DNA of 64,000 nucleotides from Curtobacterium pusillum. GTDB taxonomy: Bacteria; Actinomycetota; Actinomycetes; Actinomycetales; Microbacteriaceae. The notes beneath the pieces are model-generated. The model was not told the DNA's origin and ran no database searches. It worked only from the letters and a program-made list of their open reading frames with translations. The position numbers and the translations under genes were made by a program. Positions 16,361-25,937 of this stretch are shown piece by piece (position 1 is the stretch's first letter; each line of letters opens with the position of its first letter). The stretch spans positions 302,217 to 366,216 of the forward strand of contig NZ_VEIY01000002.1 in the NCBI RefSeq assembly GCF_007680845.1. The letters are read 5' to 3'.

Positions 16361-17554
16361 TCAGGAGGAACTCGTCGCGGTCCTGCCGCGCCGCGCTCTG
16401 GTGGCGACCGAGGGCGCGAGAGCGAACGCCGCCCCGATGAGCTGGAGCGCGCCGGCGACGACCAGGATCCCGCTCAGTCCGCCCAGGGTGAGGACGACGC
16501 CGCCCAGCGTCGAACCCAGAGCGATGGACAGCTGCAGGAACGTCACGAGGACGGCGGAGCCGGCCTCCGGCTCCTCGGGGGTCGGCGAGATCGTCCACGT
16601 CTGGAGCATGAACGGGATCCCGCCCCAGAGCAGCCCCCAGACGACCACGAAGGCGATCGCCAGCCAGGAGCGCCCCGCGAGGAACGGCATGACCAGGAAC
16701 ACGACGCCGACGAGGGCCGCAGTCACGGCGTAGAGCCGCGGGAGCGACATCCGGACCCGCGGCGCGATGAGGTTCCCCACCAGGCCGACGACGCCGTAGA
16801 CGAGCAGGACGACACTCGACCCTTCGGGCGTCAGGGTCCCGATCCGCGTGAGGTAGATGCTGATGTACGTCTGGACCATCAGCTGCGCGGTGAACCCGAT
16901 CGCGGTCACGATGAGCACGGCACGTGAGTTCGTCCGCCGCACCACGTCGACCAGATCACTCGCCGTCACCCGTGAGGCAGTCGCGATCGACGGCAACCAC
17001 ACCAGTTGCAGGACGAGCACGATCGCTCCGACGACGGCTGCCCCGATGAACACGGTGCGCCACCCCGACAACGCTGCGACCACCTGCCCGATCGGCAGCC
17101 CGAGCACCGTGCCGGCCGAGATCCCCGCGAGGACGATCGACGTCGCCACCTTCGCCTGCTCGGGCGTGGCGAGGCGGACTCCGAGGCTCGGGCCGACGGC
17201 CCAGAACCCTCCGAGCGCGAGCCCGACCAGGACCCGAGCCGCGAGGAGGACCGCGAAGTCCGGCGCGAGCCAGGTGATGACGTCCGACAGGACGAGGAGC
17301 GCGGTCAGGGCGAGGACGAGTCTGCGACGATCCAGTCCGCGGACGAGCGTCACCACCACGGGCGCTGCGAGGCCCGCCACGAGTCCGGGGACGAGGACGA
17401 TGGCACTGGCGGCGCCGAGGGTCACGCGGAGGTCGCTCGAGACGTCCGCGAGCATCCCGACCGGGAGGAACTCGGCGGAGACGATGGCGAACGCGCCGAG
17501 GCCGAGTGCCGCGACCGCTCGCCAGTTGGTCCGTCGGTCCGCCTGGTCGGTCAT
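16361..17554 (-). CDS. MFS transporter, drug/arabinose efflux (DHA1, AraJ-like)
   Basis: The 397-residue protein shows 12 hydrophobic segments. The DHA1 features are an FLPVGMLADVSSDL first loop (residue 30), an RVLVGLALGGFWAVG motif in helix 4, and GTVLGLPIGQVVAALSGWR, the antiporter motif C region. Substrate is unknown; relatives export sugars or drugs. AGAGG precedes the ATG. No regulator is directly adjacent except the PadR gene upstream on the same strand, so PadR control of this pump is plausible. Confidence 0.85.
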   Translation of the reverse strand: MTDQADRRTNWRAVAALGLGAFAIVSAEFLPVGMLADVSSDLRVTLGAASAIVLVPGLVAGLAAPVVVTLVRGLDRRRLVLALTALLVLSDVITWLAPDFAVLLAARVLVGLALGGFWAVGPSLGVRLATPEQAKVATSIVLAGISAGTVLGLPIGQVVAALSGWRTVFIGAAVVGAIVLVLQLVWLPSIATASRVTASDLVDVVRRTNSRAVLIVTAIGFTAQLMVQTYISIYLTRIGTLTPEGSSVVLLVYGVVGLVGNLIAPRVRMSLPRLYAVTAALVGVVFLVMPFLAGRSWLAIAFVVVWGLLWGGIPFMLQTWTISPTPEEPEAGSAVLVTFLQLSIALGSTLGGVVLTLGGLSGILVVAGALQLIGAAFALAPSVATRARRGRTATSSS

Positions 17555-17643
17555 GGCTGCCTCTTCTCGTCGGACGTCACCAGCATCCCGACGGCCGGGC
17601 CCGGTGTCATCCGTGAGATGACGTAGGTCGCGGAACGACGACG

Positions 17644-17683
17644 GACGGGAGGCGCGGTGCCAGCTGGCACCGCGCCTCCCGTC
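17644..17683. terminator. perfect 40-bp palindrome after the PadR gene
   Basis: Two copies of the dispersed GACGGGAGGCGCGG element face each other with no loop base between the 20-base arms, 14 bases past the PadR stop. This should act as a terminator for PadR transcripts. Confidence 0.7.
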
Positions 17684-17697
17684 CCGTTCTGGTCGCG

Positions 17698-18363
17698 TCA
17701 GTCCGCGAGGATCTGCAGCAGGTCCTTGCGGAGCTGGTCGACCTTGGCCGTGGCGGCCTTGGCCTGCTCTTCCGTCGCGGTCGTCCGGTACATGTGCAGG
17801 ACGCCCATGGTCTTCCGGAGCGCCTCGATGAACTCGCGCTGCGCGTCGGGCATGCCCGGCGCCTCGAACGCCGCGGCGATCTCGTCCGCCTTCGCCTCGG
17901 CCTCGGCCTTGCCGGCGTCGGTGAGCTCGAAGAGCGTCTTGCGACCGTCGCCCGTGGAGACCACGAGCTCTTCGTCGACGAGCTGCTGGAGCGTCGGGTA
18001 GACCGAGCCGGGGCTCGGCTTCCAGGCGCCGCCGGTGCGCTCGGCGATCGTCTTGATCACGGCGTACCCGTTCTGCGGGCCCTCGGCCAGCAGGCCGAGG
18101 ATCGCGAGGCGGACGTCGCCGCGACGTCGGCGCTCCCGGCCGAAGCCGGGACCCCCGAAGCCGGGGCCGCCGAAGCCCGGGCCGCCGAAGCCGGCGCCGA
18201 ACCCGCGGCCGAAGCCCGGTCCGAAGCCGCCGCGGCCGCCGTGGTCGTGGTCACCGCGGTCGCGGCCGGGGAAGCCGGCGCCGTGGTGCTGCCGCGCGCC
18301 GCCGAAGCGGGGGCCGCGCGGGCGGTGGTCGTTGTGGTTGGTGTCGTCGTCCATGGAGTACAT
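17698..18363 (-). CDS. PadR-family transcriptional regulator with Gly/Phe-rich N-terminus
   Basis: The 221-residue protein has about 85 disordered N-terminal residues with His/Asp and Gly-Phe-Gly-Pro repeats. The PadR winged helix follows (RLAILGLLAEGPQNGYAVIKTI, then GSVYPTLQQLVDEELV) and then a C-terminal helical dimerisation arm. GAAAGGACT precedes the ATG at 18363. PadR repressors usually sense phenolics or drugs and control an exporter. The promoter overlaps a possible self-operator (CGATA...TATCG). Confidence 0.9.
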   Translation of the reverse strand: MYSMDDDTNHNDHRPRGPRFGGARQHHGAGFPGRDRGDHDHGGRGGFGPGFGRGFGAGFGGPGFGGPGFGGPGFGRERRRRGDVRLAILGLLAEGPQNGYAVIKTIAERTGGAWKPSPGSVYPTLQQLVDEELVVSTGDGRKTLFELTDAGKAEAEAKADEIAAAFEAPGMPDAQREFIEALRKTMGVLHMYRTTATEEQAKAATAKVDQLRKDLLQILAD

Positions 18364-18440
18364 GTCGAGTCCTTTCGGTTGTGCTGAGTCGGCTCGCGAT
18401 CGGTCTGACTCGATGGTCTTCGTCGTATCGCGATGGGTTA

Positions 18441-18470
18441 ACGATAGATCGGTACGTATCGGCTTGTCAA
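18441..18470 (-). promoter_or_regulatory. near-consensus promoter of the PadR gene
   Basis: On the minus strand, TTGACA (18470-18465), an 18-base spacer and TATCGT (18446-18441) give the best sigma-70-type promoter in the window. The spacer and -10 lie inside an imperfect palindrome, CGATACGTACCGATCTATCG, a likely PadR site. Confidence 0.7.
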
Positions 18471-18524
18471 GGCGTACGTTCCCTCGGTCCGCTGTCGGTG
18501 GTGCCGGGCAGGATGGGACGGACC

Positions 18525-21500
18525 ATGACGGACGTCTTCGAGCGCTTCTCCCCCGCGACCGCGGAGTGGTTCCGCGGCGCGTTCGCCGCACCGACCGCGG
18601 CACAGGCGGGTGCGTGGGACGCCGTCTCGACCGGCCAGCACGCGCTCGTCATCGCGCCGACCGGATCCGGCAAGACCCTCGCCTCGTTCCTGTGGTCGAT
18701 CGACCGGCTCATCAGCGCGTCCGACCGGCCGCCCGCGAAGCAGCGCACGCGCGTGCTCTACGTGTCCCCGCTGAAGGCCCTCGGCGTCGACGTCGAACGG
18801 AACCTGCGCAGCCCATTGGTGGGGATCACCCAGACCGCCCGACGGCTCGGGCTCGAGCCGCCGGACGTCACCGTCGGGGTGCGGAGCGGTGACACCCCGT
18901 CCTCCGACCGACAGCGGCTCCTGCGGCAGCCGCCGGACATCCTCATCACGACGCCGGAATCCCTGTACCTCATGCTGACGTCGCAGGCGCGGGAGACCCT
19001 CGTGAACGTCGACACGGTCATCGTCGACGAGGTCCACGCCGTCGCCTCAACCAAGCGCGGTGCGCACCTGGCCGTGTCGCTCGAACGGCTCGACGACCTG
19101 CTCGACAAGCCCGTGCAGCGGATCGGACTCTCCGCGACGGTGCGGCCGCCGGAAGAAGTGGCACGCTTCCTCGGTGGCCGGGCACCCGTGACGATCATCG
19201 CTCCGCCGGCGCAGAAGACCTTCGACCTGAAGGTGGTCGTGCCGGTCGACGACATGGCCGAGCTCGGCGCCCCGCCGGTCGGCGCCGACGCGACCGAGTC
19301 ACCGACGAACGGGTCGATCTGGCCCCACGTCGAGGAACGCGTGGTCGACCTCATCGAGGAACACCGCTCGACCATCGTCTTCGCCAACTCCCGACGACTG
19401 GCCGAACGCCTGACCGCCCGGCTCAACGAGATCCACGAGGAGCGCGCGCTCGCGGCGGCGGGCGACGGCGTGCTCGTGCCGGCGGGAGCGTCCCCGGCGG
19501 ACGACGGCCTGCCCGCGGCGGGACCCCGCGCCCAGTCGCCGGCACGACTCTCGGCGCACTCGCGGCCGCCGGCACAGATGATCGGCGCCTCCGGCCAGAC
19601 CGCCGGCGGCGGCTCCGAAGCAGCCGTGCCCGTGCTGGCCCGTGCCCACCACGGGTCCGTGTCGAAGGACCAACGCGCCATCATCGAGGACGACCTGAAG
19701 TCCGGGCGACTGCGGTGCGTCGTCGCGACGAGCTCGCTCGAGCTCGGCATCGACATGGGCGAGGTCGACCTCGTCGTCCAGGTCGAGGCACCGCCCTCGG
19801 TGGCGAGCGGGCTGCAGCGCGTCGGCCGTGCCGGGCACCAGGTCGGCGAGATCTCCCGCGGTGTCCTGTTCCCGAAGCACCGTGCCGACCTCGTCAACAG
19901 CGCGGTGACGGTCGAACGGATGGTGTCGGGGCAGATCGAGTCGATCTCGGTGCCGGCGAACCCGCTCGACGTCCTCGCACAGCACACCGTCGCCGCGGGG
20001 GCGATCGACACCGTGGACGTCGAGCACTGGTTCGAGCTCGTCCGGCGCAGCGCTCCGTTCAGCGGGCTGCCGCGCTCGGCGTTCGAAGCGACGCTCGACC
20101 TCGTGACCGGGCGCTACCCGAGCGACGAGTTCGCCGAGCTCCGGCCCCGTCTGGTGTGGGACCGCGTGCACGGCACGCTCACCGGTCGCCCCGGCGCACA
20201 GCGCCTCGCGGTGACGAGCGGCGGCACGATCCCGGACCGCGGGATGTTCGGCGTGTTCATGGTCGGCGAGAAGGCCTCCCGCGTCGGCGAGCTCGACGAG
20301 GAGATGGTCTACGAGTCCCGCGTCGGCGACGTCTTCGCCCTCGGCGCGACGAGCTGGCGGATCGAGGAGATCACCCACGACCGCGTCCTGGTCAGCCCGG
20401 CCTTCGGGCAGCCCGGGCGGGTGCCGTTCTGGAAGGGCGACGGCATCGGCCGACCCGCGGAACTCGGCCGTGCCACCGGGGCCTTCGTGCGCGAGGTCGA
20501 AGGCGCCTCCGACGAGGACGCCCGCGCCCGCGTGTCGAAGGGCGGCCTGGACGAGCGCGCCGTGACGAACCTGCTGACGTTCCTCCGCGACCAACGCGCG
20601 GCGACCGGACACGTGCCGAACGACACCACGCTCGTGGTCGAGCGGTTCCGCGACGAGCTCGGCGACTGGCGGCTCATCCTGCACTCCCCGTACGGCATGC
20701 AGGTGCACGCCCCGTGGGCCCTGGCGGTCGGTGCCCGGTTGCGCGAACGGCACGGCATCGACGGCGACGCGATGGCGGCCGACGACGGCATCGTGGTGCG
20801 GATCCCCGAGACCGACGCCGAACCACCCGGCGCCGACCTGTTCGTGTTCGAGCGCGACGACCTCGAAGCCCTCGTCACGGACGAGGTCGGGGCATCGGCG
20901 CTCTTCGCTGCGCGGTTCCGCGAGTGCGCGGCGCGAGCGCTCCTGCTGCCCCGCCGGAACCCCGGGCAGCGGTCGCCGCTCTGGCAGCAGCGTCAGCGTG
21001 CCTCCCAGCTGCTCGAGGTCGCACAGAAGTACCCATCGTTCCCGATCGTGCTCGAGACCGTGCGTGAGGTGCTGCAGGACGTCTACGACGTGCCCGCACT
21101 GCTCGGGATCGCCGACGACATCGCCGGCCGACGCATCCGGCTCGTCGAGACCGAGACCGAGCAGCCGTCACCGTTCGCCCGGTCGCTGCTGTTCGGGTAC
21201 GTCGCGGCGTTCATGTACGAAGGGGACTCCCCGCTCGCCGAACGCCGGGCAGCGGCGCTGTCGCTCGACTCGACCCTGCTCGGCGAGCTCCTCGGCCGCG
21301 CGGAACTCCGGGAACTCCTCGACCCCGCGGTCATCACCTCGGTCGAGCGCGACCTGCAGCGACTCTCGCCGGACCGCCGGGCGCGCGACACCGAGGGGAT
21401 CGTCGACGTCCTGCGACTCGTCGGCGCCCTCGACCTGTCCGAGCTCGTCGACCGCAGCTGGCTCGCCGATGCCGACGACCGGGACGCATCGAGCGAGACG

Positions 21501-23315
21501 GTCCGCGCGGCACTCGCCGGTCTCGAACGTGATCGCCGCGTCCTGTCGTTCTCGCACGCGGGGACGACACGGTGGGCGGTGATCGAGGACGCGTCCCGCC
21601 TGCGTGACGCCCTCGGCGTGCCGCTGCCGATCGGCGTCCCCACGGCGTTCGTCGAGCCCGTGGCGGATCCCCTCGGCGACCTCGTCGGCCGGTACGCCCG
21701 GTCACACGGCCCGTTCTCGGCGCAGGACGCCGCTGCTCGCCTGGGCCTGGGCATCGCCGTCGTGCACGACACGCTCCGCCGGCTCGTGGCGGACCGCCGC
21801 GTGGTCGAGGGCGAGTTCCGCCCCGACCGCCAGGGCGCGGAGTGGTGCGACGCCGAGGTGCTCCGCCGCATCCGCACGAAGTCGCTCGCGGCGCTCCGGC
21901 ACGAGGTCGAGCCGGTGTCCCCGGACACCCTCGCGCGGTTCCTGCCCGCCTGGCAGCACGTGCACACGCCCGGGACCCGCGGCGGCCTCCGCGGGGTCGA
22001 CGGCGTCCTCCAGGTGATCGACCAGCTCGCGGGCGTCGCGCTGCCGGCCAGCTCGTGGGAGACCCTCGTGCTCCCCGCCCGTGTGACGGACTACTCGCCC
22101 AGCATGCTCGACGAGCTCACCGCCACGGGCGAGGTCCTCTGGTCCGGTGGCGGCACGCTCCCCGGCAACGACGGGTGGGTCCGGCTGCACCTCGCGGAGA
22201 GCGCTGCCACCACCCTCGCCGAGCCCTCCGGCGACGAGACGACCGAGCTGCAGCGGGACGTCCTCGGCGCCCTCGCCGGCGGTGGCGCGTACTTCTTCCG
22301 TCAGCTCGGGCAGGCGGTGGGCAGCACGGACGACCAGGCCCTGAGCACCGCGCTCTGGGACCTCGTCTGGGCCGGCCAGATCACGAACGACACGTTCGCA
22401 CCGCTCCGGGCGATGCTCGGCGGGAAGGCGAAGAGCTCCTCGGCGCCGCGGGCTCGGGCGTACCGGGGCCGTCGTCGGCCGACGATGCCCACGCAGTCCG
22501 GGCCGCCGTCGGTCGGCGGCCGCTGGTCGCTGCTCCCCCTGGCGGAGTCGGACTCCACCGTCCGGGCCGCCGCCACCGCCGAGCAACTGCTCGAACGGTA
22601 CGGCGTCGTGACCCGCGGGGCCGTGCAGGTCGAGGGCGTCCGCGGCGGGTTCGCGGGCGTGTACCGCGTGCTCTCCCGGTTCGAGGAGTCCGGTCGGGCC
22701 CGTCGCGGGTACTTCGTCGAGGGGCTCGGCGCCGCGCAGTTCGCGACCGGGCCGACGGTCGACCGTCTCCGGACCTACGCCCGCGACCTTGACGACGACG
22801 AACGCGCCGACCCGGACCGGAAGCGGGAGGCACTGACCCTCGCGGCGACGGACCCGGCGAACCCGTACGGCGCGTCCCTCGGGTGGCCGAGCGACGCGCC
22901 GGGTGCCGACGGCGCGGACGACGGACGAGGCGCCGGGCCCGCCGGGGCCGGGACCACCGACGTCGCGACCACCGGCAGCACCGGCAGCTCCGGCAGCTCG
23001 GGCAGCTCCGGCAGCTCCGGCACCAGGGCCCGTGGACACCGCCCCGGACGGAAGGCCGGAGCACTCGTGACGACGGTCGACGGGAAGCTCGCGGTCTACG
23101 TCGAACGCGGCGGGAAGTCGGTGCTCACCTTCACCGACGACCCGGCCGACCTGGCGGTCGCCGCGGCCTCGATCGCCGCGACCGTCCGGGGCGGGTTGCG
23201 GAAGCTCTCGGTCGAGCGGGTGGACGGGGAGTTCGTGCTCGAGACGCCGCTCGGTGCGGCGCTCCGCGAAGCCGGGTTCACCGCGACCCCGCAGGGAGTG
23301 CGACTCCGTGTCTGA
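18525..23315 (+). CDS. lhr: Lhr-family ATP-dependent DNA helicase (large, with C-terminal extension)
   Basis: This 1596-residue superfamily 2 helicase matches the long bacterial Lhr type. It has Walker A APTGSGKT (residue about 46), DEVHA, LSATVRPPEEVARFLGG, LELGIDMGEVDLVV and GLQRVGRAGHQ, followed by the winged-helix and Lhr core and about 700 C-terminal residues. A Gly/Ser microsatellite linker at about residue 1485-1505 separates the final domain. Lhr is linked to DNA repair. The ATG at 18525 was chosen; one at 18513 is also in frame. The nei gene follows 92 bases later. Confidence 0.92.
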   Translation: MTDVFERFSPATAEWFRGAFAAPTAAQAGAWDAVSTGQHALVIAPTGSGKTLASFLWSIDRLISASDRPPAKQRTRVLYVSPLKALGVDVERNLRSPLVGITQTARRLGLEPPDVTVGVRSGDTPSSDRQRLLRQPPDILITTPESLYLMLTSQARETLVNVDTVIVDEVHAVASTKRGAHLAVSLERLDDLLDKPVQRIGLSATVRPPEEVARFLGGRAPVTIIAPPAQKTFDLKVVVPVDDMAELGAPPVGADATESPTNGSIWPHVEERVVDLIEEHRSTIVFANSRRLAERLTARLNEIHEERALAAAGDGVLVPAGASPADDGLPAAGPRAQSPARLSAHSRPPAQMIGASGQTAGGGSEAAVPVLARAHHGSVSKDQRAIIEDDLKSGRLRCVVATSSLELGIDMGEVDLVVQVEAPPSVASGLQRVGRAGHQVGEISRGVLFPKHRADLVNSAVTVERMVSGQIESISVPANPLDVLAQHTVAAGAIDTVDVEHWFELVRRSAPFSGLPRSAFEATLDLVTGRYPSDEFAELRPRLVWDRVHGTLTGRPGAQRLAVTSGGTIPDRGMFGVFMVGEKASRVGELDEEMVYESRVGDVFALGATSWRIEEITHDRVLVSPAFGQPGRVPFWKGDGIGRPAELGRATGAFVREVEGASDEDARARVSKGGLDERAVTNLLTFLRDQRAATGHVPNDTTLVVERFRDELGDWRLILHSPYGMQVHAPWALAVGARLRERHGIDGDAMAADDGIVVRIPETDAEPPGADLFVFERDDLEALVTDEVGASALFAARFRECAARALLLPRRNPGQRSPLWQQRQRASQLLEVAQKYPSFPIVLETVREVLQDVYDVPALLGIADDIAGRRIRLVETETEQPSPFARSLLFGYVAAFMYEGDSPLAERRAAALSLDSTLLGELLGRAELRELLDPAVITSVERDLQRLSPDRRARDTEGIVDVLRLVGALDLSELVDRSWLADADDRDASSETVRAALAGLERDRRVLSFSHAGTTRWAVIEDASRLRDALGVPLPIGVPTAFVEPVADPLGDLVGRYARSHGPFSAQDAAARLGLGIAVVHDTLRRLVADRRVVEGEFRPDRQGAEWCDAEVLRRIRTKSLAALRHEVEPVSPDTLARFLPAWQHVHTPGTRGGLRGVDGVLQVIDQLAGVALPASSWETLVLPARVTDYSPSMLDELTATGEVLWSGGGTLPGNDGWVRLHLAESAATTLAEPSGDETTELQRDVLGALAGGGAYFFRQLGQAVGSTDDQALSTALWDLVWAGQITNDTFAPLRAMLGGKAKSSSAPRARAYRGRRRPTMPTQSGPPSVGGRWSLLPLAESDSTVRAAATAEQLLERYGVVTRGAVQVEGVRGGFAGVYRVLSRFEESGRARRGYFVEGLGAAQFATGPTVDRLRTYARDLDDDERADPDRKREALTLAATDPANPYGASLGWPSDAPGADGADDGRGAGPAGAGTTDVATTGSTGSSGSSGSSGSSGTRARGHRPGRKAGALVTTVDGKLAVYVERGGKSVLTFTDDPADLAVAAASIAATVRGGLRKLSVERVDGEFVLETPLGAALREAGFTATPQGVRLRV

Positions 23316-23363
23316 CGTCGACGGCACCCGCCCGCGGAGGCGCGCCGATCCCGTCGGGCCGAG

Positions 23364-23378
23364 CCGCGCCTCCAGTCC
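23364..23378 (-). repeat. dispersed GGAGGCGCGG element between lhr and nei
   Basis: CCGCGCCTCCAGTCC on the + strand, in the 92-base gap. Confidence 0.7.
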
Positions 23379-23407
23379 GCCCCGCCACCACGCGACGGGG
23401 GCGACCC

Positions 23408-24187
23408 GTGCCTGAGGGCGACACCGTCTTCCGGGCCGCCCGCCGACTGCACACCGCACTCGCCGGCAAGGTCCTCACCCGCAGCGACTTCCGCGTGCCG
23501 GCCTTCGCGACCCTCGACCTCGTGGGGCGCACCGTCGACGAGGTCGTGCCCCGCGGCAAGCACCTCCTCCACCGGATCGGCGACCTGACCGTGCACTCGC
23601 ACCTCAAGATGGAGGGGCGCTGGGACGTCTACGCGCCGGGCGACCGGTGGCGGCGGCCGGCCCACCAGGCGCGGGTGGTCCTCGACGCCGCCGACGTCTC
23701 GACGGTGGGGTTCACGCTCGGCGTCCTCGAGGTCGTCCCGCGCGACCAGGAACCTGAGATCGTCGGGTACCTCGGCCCGGACCTGCTCGGACCCGACTGG
23801 GACGCCGACCTCGCGCTCGCGAACCTCGTGCGCGACCCCGAGCGCCCGATCGGCTTGGCGCTGCTCGACCAGCGCGTGCTCGCCGGGCTCGGGAACGTGT
23901 ACCGGAACGAGCTCTGCTTCCTCCGCGGCGTCCTGCCCACCCGGCCCGCGGGCCAGGTGCACGACCCCGCGCGGATGATCGCCCTCGCGAGCCGGCTCAT
24001 CCTGGCGAACCGGGACCGCAGCGCCCGCGTCACGACCGGCGTGGACCGGCCCGGTCGGCGCTTCTGGGTCTACGGCCGCAAGGGCAAGCCCTGCCTCCGC
24101 TGCGGGACGCCGATCCAGTACGGGGAGCTCGGCGAGTCCGAGCTGACCCTGCGGGACACCTACTGGTGCCCGCGCTGCCAGACCTGA
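23408..24187 (+). CDS. nei: Fpg/Nei-family DNA glycosylase (endonuclease VIII type)
   Basis: The 259-residue enzyme excises oxidised bases. GTG start then PEGDTVFRAARRL gives the catalytic N-terminal proline and Glu after start-residue removal. The helix-two-turn-helix LDQRVLAGLGNVYRNELCF is at about residue 160. A C-terminal zinc finger has CLRCG and CPRCQ about 30 residues apart. The PEGDTV sequence and DRSARVTTG near the finger are typical of actinobacterial Nei2. It sits after lhr, giving a repair pair. Confidence 0.93.
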   Translation: MPEGDTVFRAARRLHTALAGKVLTRSDFRVPAFATLDLVGRTVDEVVPRGKHLLHRIGDLTVHSHLKMEGRWDVYAPGDRWRRPAHQARVVLDAADVSTVGFTLGVLEVVPRDQEPEIVGYLGPDLLGPDWDADLALANLVRDPERPIGLALLDQRVLAGLGNVYRNELCFLRGVLPTRPAGQVHDPARMIALASRLILANRDRSARVTTGVDRPGRRFWVYGRKGKPCLRCGTPIQYGELGESELTLRDTYWCPRCQT

Positions 24188-24209
24188 CCGGTGCCGGTGC
24201 CGTCGCCGA

Positions 24210-24707
24210 TCAGCGGTCCGAGGCCTCGATGACGCAGCTCTCGACCTGCTTGGCGGCCTTCGAGTCCGCGCTGAACGCACTCGGCGCGGCCGACGCCGAG
24301 GTGGACTCGTCGGCGATCGAGTCCTTCGCGGGCTGGTTCACCGCGTAGAGCGGGCCGTCGAAGTCGTCCGAGGTGGGGTCCTTCGTCGTCGCCCAGATCG
24401 TCACGTCGTCGTCGTTGGCGTCGTTGCTGTCCGCGGGGACGATCGTCGCGCCGAGGTACCAGCCGCCGTCGCCCTTCTGGATGTTCGCGAACTCGGTGGT
24501 GTCGTGGCTGCCGACGGCCTTGTCGATCGCGTCGACCGTGGCGCTCGAGGCGATGTCGCACTGCGCCGACTGGGACTTCTCCTCGGACCCGGGTACCTTG
24601 CCGACGGGGTCGATGTTCTGCGCCCCGCCCGGGTCGCAGGCGGTGAGCAGGAAGGCGATGGTGGCGGCGCCGAGCAGCGCCGTGGTGGTCTTCGCTCGTG
24701 TGGACAT
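24210..24707 (-). CDS. small lipoprotein of unknown function
   Basis: The 165-residue protein starts with a lipoprotein signal (LGAATIAFLLTAC, Cys24) and is then Asp/Ser/Ala-rich. A WYLGATIVPADSNDANDDDV strand block lies near residue 85 and a C-terminal CVIEAS forms a possible disulfide with CDI near residue 50. No family was recognised. A leaderless -10 box precedes the ATG. It converges with nei across 22 bases. Confidence 0.7.
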   Translation of the reverse strand: MSTRAKTTTALLGAATIAFLLTACDPGGAQNIDPVGKVPGSEEKSQSAQCDIASSATVDAIDKAVGSHDTTEFANIQKGDGGWYLGATIVPADSNDANDDDVTIWATTKDPTSDDFDGPLYAVNQPAKDSIADESTSASAAPSAFSADSKAAKQVESCVIEASDR

Positions 24708-24714
24708 GGCCGGG

Positions 24715-24720
24715 ACGGTA
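24715..24720 (-). promoter_or_regulatory. -10 box (TACCGT) for leaderless lipoprotein transcript
   Basis: On the minus strand TACCGT is followed by 7 bases and the ATG at 24707. Confidence 0.55.
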
Positions 24721-24847
24721 GGCGGGTGCCGGTGGGGGTCGACCCAGGACGTCCAGGAGGCGCGGGGCGCCCCCGTCGCGCCGGCTCAGGTGGCCGCGCG
24801 GTCCGGCTGGCGGCGGGGCCGGCCGCAGCCCCGGCCGGCCCTCGTCC

Positions 24848-25882
24848 TCACTCGGCGGAGCGCTCCGCCGTGGGGCGTCGGCGGAGTCCTGCGTCGAGGA
24901 CGGCCGGCGGGTTGTACTGCTGGTCGAGGCGTCCGACGTCCGTGCCCGGCGGGACGATCGCGTCGATGCGGTCGAGCACCTCGTCCGAGAGCGCCACGTC
25001 CGCGCCGGCGAGCAGGTCGTCGAGCTGCTCCATCGACCGCGGGCCGATGAGGGCGCTGGTGACGCCGGGGTGCGCGATCGCGAAGGCCATCGCGAGGTGG
25101 GTCATCGGGATCCCGGTGTCCTCGGACAGGGCGACGACCTGCTCCACGGCGTCGATCCGCCGCTCGTCCTGGTTGTGCCGGAACATCGTGGCGCGGGCGA
25201 GGTCGGTCTCCTGCCCCTTCCGGAAGCGCCCGGTCAGCATGCCGCCGGCGAGCGGGCTCCAGACGAGGGCGCCCATGCCGTACCGCTGGACGACCGGCAG
25301 GACCTCGCGCTCGATGCCGCGGTTCAGGATGGAGTACGTCGGCTGCTCGGTGCGGAAGCGCTCGAGTCCCCGACGTTCGGAGGTCCACTGCGCCTCCACC
25401 TGCATGGACGCCGGGAAGTCCGAGCTGCCGATCGCCCGGACCTTGCCGCTGCGGACGAGGTCGGTCAGCGCGGAGAGGGTCTCCTCGAGGTCGACGGTGT
25501 CGTCCGGACGGTGCGCCTGGTACAGGTCGATGTGGTCCGTCCCCAGCCGGCGGAGCGAGCCCTCGACCGCCTGCATAATCCACCGTCGGGAGTTGCCCCG
25601 CTGGTTCGGGTCGTCCCCCATCGGGCCGTTGAACTTCGTCGCGATCACGACGTCGTCCCGGCGGCCGGCGATCGCCTTGCCGACGAGTTCCTCCGACCCG
25701 CCCTGCGAGTAGCGGTCGGCGGTGTCGATGAAGTTGATGCCGGCGTCGAGCGCGCGGTGGACGATGCGGATCGAGTCCTGCTCGTCGCCGTTGCCGATGC
25801 GGCCGTCGGTGCCGAGCATCATGGCGCCGAGCGCGAAGGGGCTGACCTGGATGCCGGTCCGGCCGAGGGTGCGGTACTGCAT
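24848..25882 (-). CDS. aldo/keto reductase
   Basis: The 344-residue NADPH-dependent reductase has the AKR pattern: YRTLGRTGIQVSPFALGAMM start, GINFIDTADRYSQGGSE with the catalytic Asp and Tyr (about residues 52-57), VIATKFNG with the Lys, and DLYQAHRPDD with the His. The SALIGPRSMEQLDD NADP site is near residue 295. AGGAGG precedes the ATG. It is divergent from a TetR gene whose paired operators lie between them, so it is probably that regulator's target. Confidence 0.92.
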   Translation of the reverse strand: MQYRTLGRTGIQVSPFALGAMMLGTDGRIGNGDEQDSIRIVHRALDAGINFIDTADRYSQGGSEELVGKAIAGRRDDVVIATKFNGPMGDDPNQRGNSRRWIMQAVEGSLRRLGTDHIDLYQAHRPDDTVDLEETLSALTDLVRSGKVRAIGSSDFPASMQVEAQWTSERRGLERFRTEQPTYSILNRGIEREVLPVVQRYGMGALVWSPLAGGMLTGRFRKGQETDLARATMFRHNQDERRIDAVEQVVALSEDTGIPMTHLAMAFAIAHPGVTSALIGPRSMEQLDDLLAGADVALSDEVLDRIDAIVPPGTDVGRLDQQYNPPAVLDAGLRRRPTAERSAE

Positions 25883-25937
25883 GGCGTTCCTCCTGTCGAT
25901 GGCGTTCCCGTGGTCGGTGCCGTATCGTGGCACGAAG

